Assembly: GCA_964424455.1 (NCBI GenBank)
Contig: CAYRJA010000068.1
Span: 1-16,705 of the forward strand
Origin: CAYRJA01 sp964424455
GTDB lineage: Bacteria > Bacteroidota > Bacteroidia > Chitinophagales > UBA10324
Direction: 5' to 3'
Length of the DNA: 16,705 bases
Positions 14,039 through 16,705 of this stretch are shown here, piece by piece. The position numbers and the translations under genes are program-made. Numbering within the stretch: the stretch's first letter is position 1; each line of letters opens with the position of its first letter. The notes under the pieces are model-generated. The model did not search any database. It was not told the DNA's origin and saw nothing but the letters and a program-made list of their open reading frames with translations.

Positions 14039-16690
14039 TTATTTTGAAATATTAACACGAATATTTTCAATCGTATTTTCATTTTTAATTCTTAATATAT
14101 AATATCCAGACGGGATAAAATCTCCTATTTTAAATGTAATGTAACTTGAACTGCTTACTATTTCTTTTAGTTTTTGCCCCTGAAAGTTAAATATGCTTAC
14201 TTCATTTTTGCCTGATACTTGGTCAGGGATGTAAATATTAAGAACGTTTTGCGTTGGATTCGGAAAAACAGATATTTCTCTTATACTCAGATATTTAGTT
14301 AAACTTTGTTCCTGTTCTCTAAGAGTACATCCTTTACAGCGTGGAAGTTCGCATTGGGAGTTAATCTTTACAACTAAGTCGGCAGATAATGATCCTATTG
14401 AAACATGAATGGTTTTTGACAGAGCATTCGAAATATTAGTAACATTAAAAGTATTATTTTGAGTTCCACTAACAGATACTGACCATCCTGAAACTGATGA
14501 CCAATTATATGTTCCGCTTACATTAGATATTGCTTTATAATGGGTGGGATAATTAACTAAGTCTAGACAGATATAATCCATACCTGTAATTGATACGCAA
14601 TTTATAGGAGCATCTCCCACACCTACTTTATGCCATGCTAACTGCGTTTGATATGCTTCATTGGAACAACGGCCAAATAAATCTCTCGCCGCCTGAATAC
14701 TGCCAGCCCTCGCATCTGTATAAATTGATCCTCCCTGCATATAAAGCGAAAGATTACGATAGACAATCCTTGCTGCTTTATCTGATCCAATTGCTTGTGA
14801 CAATAAATAAAACCAATGATTTTGAACTCCGCTATTAATATGAACTCCACCATTATCCCCGGAACCAGTGTACCAAAATTGACCTCTGTACCTATTTGGC
14901 TGACTATATTGTAAAGGATTAGAGAGTGATCTTTTTAAGGGAATAAAATCGCCTAATAACCATGTCCAACTTGAAGGAAAAACATATCTTTCTATCATTG
15001 TTCCAAAAATATCTGAGAAAGATTCATTTAGAGCGCCACCTTCATTTTTATAATCAAGATCTGCTTCAAATCTAGTAATGGCATGAGTATATTCATGACC
15101 AATTACATCCAATTCCGTAAGACCATATCCAAACTGAAAATAATCCGGATTTTCATCTGAACTATACCATGCATTAAATCCTCCAATGTTATCATTTACA
15201 TATACTCTCTTTTCTCGTGAACTATTTGAGGGATCGGTTCCAATTTTCCCTAATACCCACCGATAATAATCAAAAGACTTCTGAATACCCCAATGAGCCG
15301 AAGTAGCATTTCGTTCTGCAGTTGCAGACCAATTATTATCTTCGTCATCAATATTACTTATTAAGCCCCATGAACGAAATGACGAATAATTTTTCGTATG
15401 AATATTCCCAAAACGACAATCATCTTTTAAAATATAGTCATTATATGGCCAACCTCTATGATAGGTGCTGAATGTAGAACTACCTTGATAAAGTGTAACC
15501 AAATTTCCCGGACTACAATTGACATAAAGTGAATGTATTCTTATTATGTCTCCCGTATTTGCATCAACAAAGACTTCTATATGGTCGTCGGGCACTATTG
15601 TACGAATTGTAAATCGATAAGCTAATACATAATTACTGTCAATATACTTATCAGAAATATTTTGAGTGATAACCAAATGTCCTTTCGGATAATATGTCGC
15701 AGTGCTGTCTTCCTCATCTTCTTTTAATTCATTTTCCCACGTTGTATCCTGCCATGCAAACATAGCATCAAATTGAGCAAGTGCATAGCTCAATGCCTCA
15801 GCATCTGAAATAATTCCTGAGGTATCAATATCTAATCCTTCAACCAACTTACCATGTGCGACTGATACGTACCCGCTTTCCGAATGAACAGAATATTCAG
15901 CATTTTCTACAGATATCATTTTATGATATTGGCTGTATCGTTGATGAACCATAAAAAGAGAATCTTCAAAATTAGTTCGCAAAAGAATCATAGAGTCATG
16001 CTGTCCTAATCCAAATGATTCCTTATATTGAACAAAAAATGTATCCGGGGTTATAAGTATGGTATCCTTATCAAAATAGAGCCATCCGTCAAGAGGATCA
16101 AACGAGGTGATATCTCTGAGTACTATATTATCATCTTTAAGTTCTTTCGGTAAGTGGCGGGTAAAAACAGTAACGGTATCCGTTCCAACGCAGGAATTAT
16201 CATCTGTAACAGTAAGAATATATGAAGTAGTTAAAGCAGGAGTGGCAAATGGTCTAGATATATTAGTAGCACTTAGTCCAGTTGCAGGTACCCACTGGTA
16301 AACATAGGGAGTTTCACCTCCTAATGCAGCAGGGTTGCCACCTATGATTACACTATATGTTTCAAACATTACGGTATCAATTCCAGCATACACTTCTGGT
16401 ACTACCCGTACAACTATTGTATCTCTTGCCTCGCATCCATTCCAATCTGTTACAGTTAAAATATAAGTAGTCGTAGCAGTGGGCGATCCGGTGGAGTTGG
16501 CTTCGATGCTATCACTTAATTCCGTCCCGGGTGTCCATAAATAATTATAGGGTTCTAATCCCCCAACTGCCACAGGAGCACCGCCGATGATTGCGCTCAG
16601 ACCTTGGCATAAAGTGGTATCTCGCCCCGCGTCCGCTACCTGTCCGCTTATTATCCCAAAAAGTTCATTAGAACTATGAATCAACCACAA
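14039..16690 (-). CDS. M4 (thermolysin-type) metallopeptidase with Ig-like repeats and T9SS domain; 5' end damaged
   Basis: The open frame encodes 883 residues. Two tandem Ig/PKD-like domains (about 18-97 and 98-177) share the pattern DTx...IIGGxPxAxGG...PYxYxW...TTxYILTVTDxNxC. A propeptide-like region (about 180-395) precedes the M4 catalytic domain (about 400-690). The zinc motif is HEYTH (His532, Glu533, His536); the third ligand is Glu556 in NESFSD, 24 residues after the first His as in thermolysin. GGVHINSG carries the downstream active-site His. A T9SS sorting domain (about 805-883, from ISVFPNP) ends it. It should be a secreted zinc endopeptidase. A start problem exists: the frame has only a TTG at 16690, no signal peptide, and an in-frame TAA at 16703-16705. 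It may be a pseudogene, or the window may hold a sequence error. Confidence 0.82.
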   Translation of the reverse strand: MWLIHSSNELFGIISGQVADAGRDTTLCQGLSAIIGGAPVAVGGLEPYNYLWTPGTELSDSIEANSTGSPTATTTYILTVTDWNGCEARDTIVVRVVPEVYAGIDTVMFETYSVIIGGNPAALGGETPYVYQWVPATGLSATNISRPFATPALTTSYILTVTDDNSCVGTDTVTVFTRHLPKELKDDNIVLRDITSFDPLDGWLYFDKDTILITPDTFFVQYKESFGLGQHDSMILLRTNFEDSLFMVHQRYSQYHKMISVENAEYSVHSESGYVSVAHGKLVEGLDIDTSGIISDAEALSYALAQFDAMFAWQDTTWENELKEDEEDSTATYYPKGHLVITQNISDKYIDSNYVLAYRFTIRTIVPDDHIEVFVDANTGDIIRIHSLYVNCSPGNLVTLYQGSSTFSTYHRGWPYNDYILKDDCRFGNIHTKNYSSFRSWGLISNIDDEDNNWSATAERNATSAHWGIQKSFDYYRWVLGKIGTDPSNSSREKRVYVNDNIGGFNAWYSSDENPDYFQFGYGLTELDVIGHEYTHAITRFEADLDYKNEGGALNESFSDIFGTMIERYVFPSSWTWLLGDFIPLKRSLSNPLQYSQPNRYRGQFWYTGSGDNGGVHINSGVQNHWFYLLSQAIGSDKAARIVYRNLSLYMQGGSIYTDARAGSIQAARDLFGRCSNEAYQTQLAWHKVGVGDAPINCVSITGMDYICLDLVNYPTHYKAISNVSGTYNWSSVSGWSVSVSGTQNNTFNVTNISNALSKTIHVSIGSLSADLVVKINSQCELPRCKGCTLREQEQSLTKYLSIREISVFPNPTQNVLNIYIPDQVSGKNEVSIFNFQGQKLKEIVSSSSYITFKIGDFIPSGYYILRIKNENTIENIRVNISK

Positions 16691-16705
16691 TAAAGGGTTG
16701 TTTTA

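Overview
The window looks like chromosomal DNA from a Bacteroidota (Bacteroidetes) bacterium. Three encoded proteins end in type IX secretion system (T9SS) C-terminal sorting domains. Upstream regions lack obvious Shine-Dalgarno sequences, and two carry matches to the Bacteroidetes TAnnTTTG-type promoter. The degraded transposase belongs to the REP-associated (RAYT) group common in this phylum. No rRNA, tRNA or CRISPR array was seen.

Left part (1-3211): a patchwork of gene debris and one restriction-modification (R-M) module, punctuated by three same-strand copies of a ~93-110 bp palindromic repeat (131-240, 771-863, 3103-3211). The first 130 bases are a severed piece of a C25 (gingipain-type) peptidase gene whose intact paralog lies at 3300-5606. 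A headless and tailless fragment of an L-threonine dehydrogenase/epimerase-type gene (317-769) lies between repeat copies A and B. Between copies B and C sits a complete type II R-M pair on the minus strand: an MvaI/BcnI-like endonuclease and, overlapping it by ATGA, a DNA methyltransferase with a TSPPY motif.

Middle part (3300-11293): housekeeping and surface functions, all on the plus strand. These are a secreted C25 cysteine peptidase with a T9SS tail; a 1126-residue fused mutase (B12 domain, MeaB-type GTPase and mutase barrel, IcmF type) whose substrate-pocket residues point to isobutyryl-CoA rather than methylmalonyl-CoA; and a multi-PKD secreted protein with a T9SS-like tail and a recognisable Bacteroidetes promoter.

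Right part (11396-16705): mostly minus strand. A peptidase S51 family protein is preceded by a previously unmarked 30-codon membrane peptide with a good -7 promoter element. Next comes a decayed REP-associated tyrosine transposase (12522-13116) flanked by inverted pairs of REP palindromes; its predicted catalytic tyrosine codon is now a stop. Then follow a small outer-membrane-barrel-like protein and, 8 bases upstream of it in the same operon, a large M4 (thermolysin-type) metallopeptidase with two Ig/PKD-like N-terminal repeats and a T9SS tail. The 5' end of the M4 gene appears damaged: the frame is closed by a stop at the window edge and the signal-peptide-like sequence lies in another frame.

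The most unusual content is the repeat-driven architecture: one family that marks the edges of truncated genes and brackets an R-M cassette, and a second, unrelated REP/RAYT family in the right half.
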